Shown one piece after another: positions 63,855 through 64,000 of a stretch of 64,000 nucleotides of DNA (positions are counted from its first letter, which is position 1; each line of letters starts with the position of its first letter). The notes under the pieces are model-generated. The model was not told the origin of the DNA. It saw nothing but the letters and a program-made list of their open reading frames with translations, and searched no databases. The stretch comes from Sphaerochaeta globosa str. Buddy (lineage in GTDB: Bacteria; Spirochaetota; Spirochaetia; Sphaerochaetales; Sphaerochaetaceae): positions 2,176,458 to 2,240,457 of the forward strand of contig NC_015152.1 in NCBI RefSeq assembly GCF_000190435.1. The letters are read 5' to 3'. The position numbers and the translations under genes were made by a program.

Positions 63855-64000
63855 TTACATTGAAACAGTGATATTCCTGGGCGTTATCCCGACGATGAGT
63901 TTCAGTGCATAGCCTGCACGTTTTTCCAGGAATATCCCATTTCCTTTAGTTTGCAGACGGTTGACAAGCGCAAAAGGCTTCTTCAGGATATACCGTACCT
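63855..64000 (-). CDS. C-terminal end of an unknown protein (cut by window edge)
   Basis: The minus strand is open from the window edge to TAA at 63855-63857, giving 47 residues with KKPFALVNRLQTKGNGIFLEK and ending RNITVSM. The composition is protein-like and no rival frame fits, but no family is recognised. It would converge on the nqr operon with 13 bases between stops. Confidence 0.4.
   Translation of the reverse strand, partial: VRYILKKPFALVNRLQTKGNGIFLEKRAGYALKLIVGITPRNITVSM

Noticed and set aside
1-64000. tRNA, rRNA, transposase or prophage genes
   Set aside because: None was recognised on reading both strands; a tRNA scan or HMM search could still find something missed by eye.

Overview
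The window reads as a chromosomal segment of a free-living, anaerobic or fermentative spirochaete, most likely Sphaerochaeta or a close relative. This is inferred from the overall gene style: a fused PyrB-PyrI, spirochaete-type lipoproteins, a long PRPP synthetase, a BMP-type ABC transporter and an Nqr/Rnf-type pump. No rRNA, tRNA, CRISPR array, transposase or integrase was recognised. Base composition looks moderate, with AT-rich stretches only in intergenic spacers.

Layout. (1) 1-4.2 kb, minus strand: a pyrimidine operon pyrBI-pyrE-pyrF-pyrD. It is preceded by a short leader ORF whose stop codon lies in the loop of an intrinsic terminator, an attenuator resembling enterobacterial pyrL-pyrBI. 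(2) 4.3-8.5 kb, minus: wza-like exporter and wzc-like tyrosine kinase. (3) 9-13.7 kb, plus: a four-gene BMP/nucleoside-type ABC importer with a near-consensus promoter and a clear terminator. (4) 14-16.6 kb: a lipoprotein with a C-terminal DUF3494 (ice-binding-like) domain, and ybaK. (5) 16.6-20.4 kb, minus: ridA-gcvT-acyltransferase-zinc-ribbon membrane protein. (6) 20.4-29.7 kb: HAD phosphatase, SuhB, a huge acidic protein with two 18-bp tandem repeat arrays, an MFS carrier, a radical SAM protein, a DMT exporter and YjbQ. (7) 29.7-37 kb: aminotransferase, PRPP synthetase, Na/Pi cotransporter, argininosuccinate lyase, lipoprotein and thioredoxin. (8) 37-39.5 kb: a scarred zone with an orphan XRE regulator, a methyltransferase-like fragment, an intact MFS gene and a decayed MFS copy. 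(9) 39.5-43.2 kb: SSB, VOC, tandem-HD, DUF6064 and MBL-fold proteins.

(10) 43.3-52.5 kb is the least ordinary region. A TetR gene with an operator on its own promoter leads an operon of FGGY kinase, GtrA, class-III aminotransferase and a double class-II aldolase. Opposite lie a methyltransferase and a Gfo/Idh oxidoreductase, then a second GtrA, then a TetR/flavodoxin pair bounded by a direct repeat of the gtrA 3' end. (11) 52.6-59.4 kb: diguanylate cyclase, two PAP2 phosphatases, an XRE membrane regulator, an alpha/beta hydrolase, a ketopantoate-reductase-like protein and a GNAT-like protein. (12) 59.4-63.8 kb, plus: nqrBCDEF plus an unknown gene, with no nqrA in the window. The B and C subunits are short and RnfD/RnfG-sized.

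How the genes connect: PRPP synthetase feeds PyrE, and carbamoyl phosphate links the pyrimidine genes with arginine metabolism (argH). The BMP importer would salvage purine-type bases or nucleosides. The Nqr-type pump would energise sodium-coupled uptake such as the Na/Pi carrier. All functions are assigned by reading the protein sequences; no database search was run.
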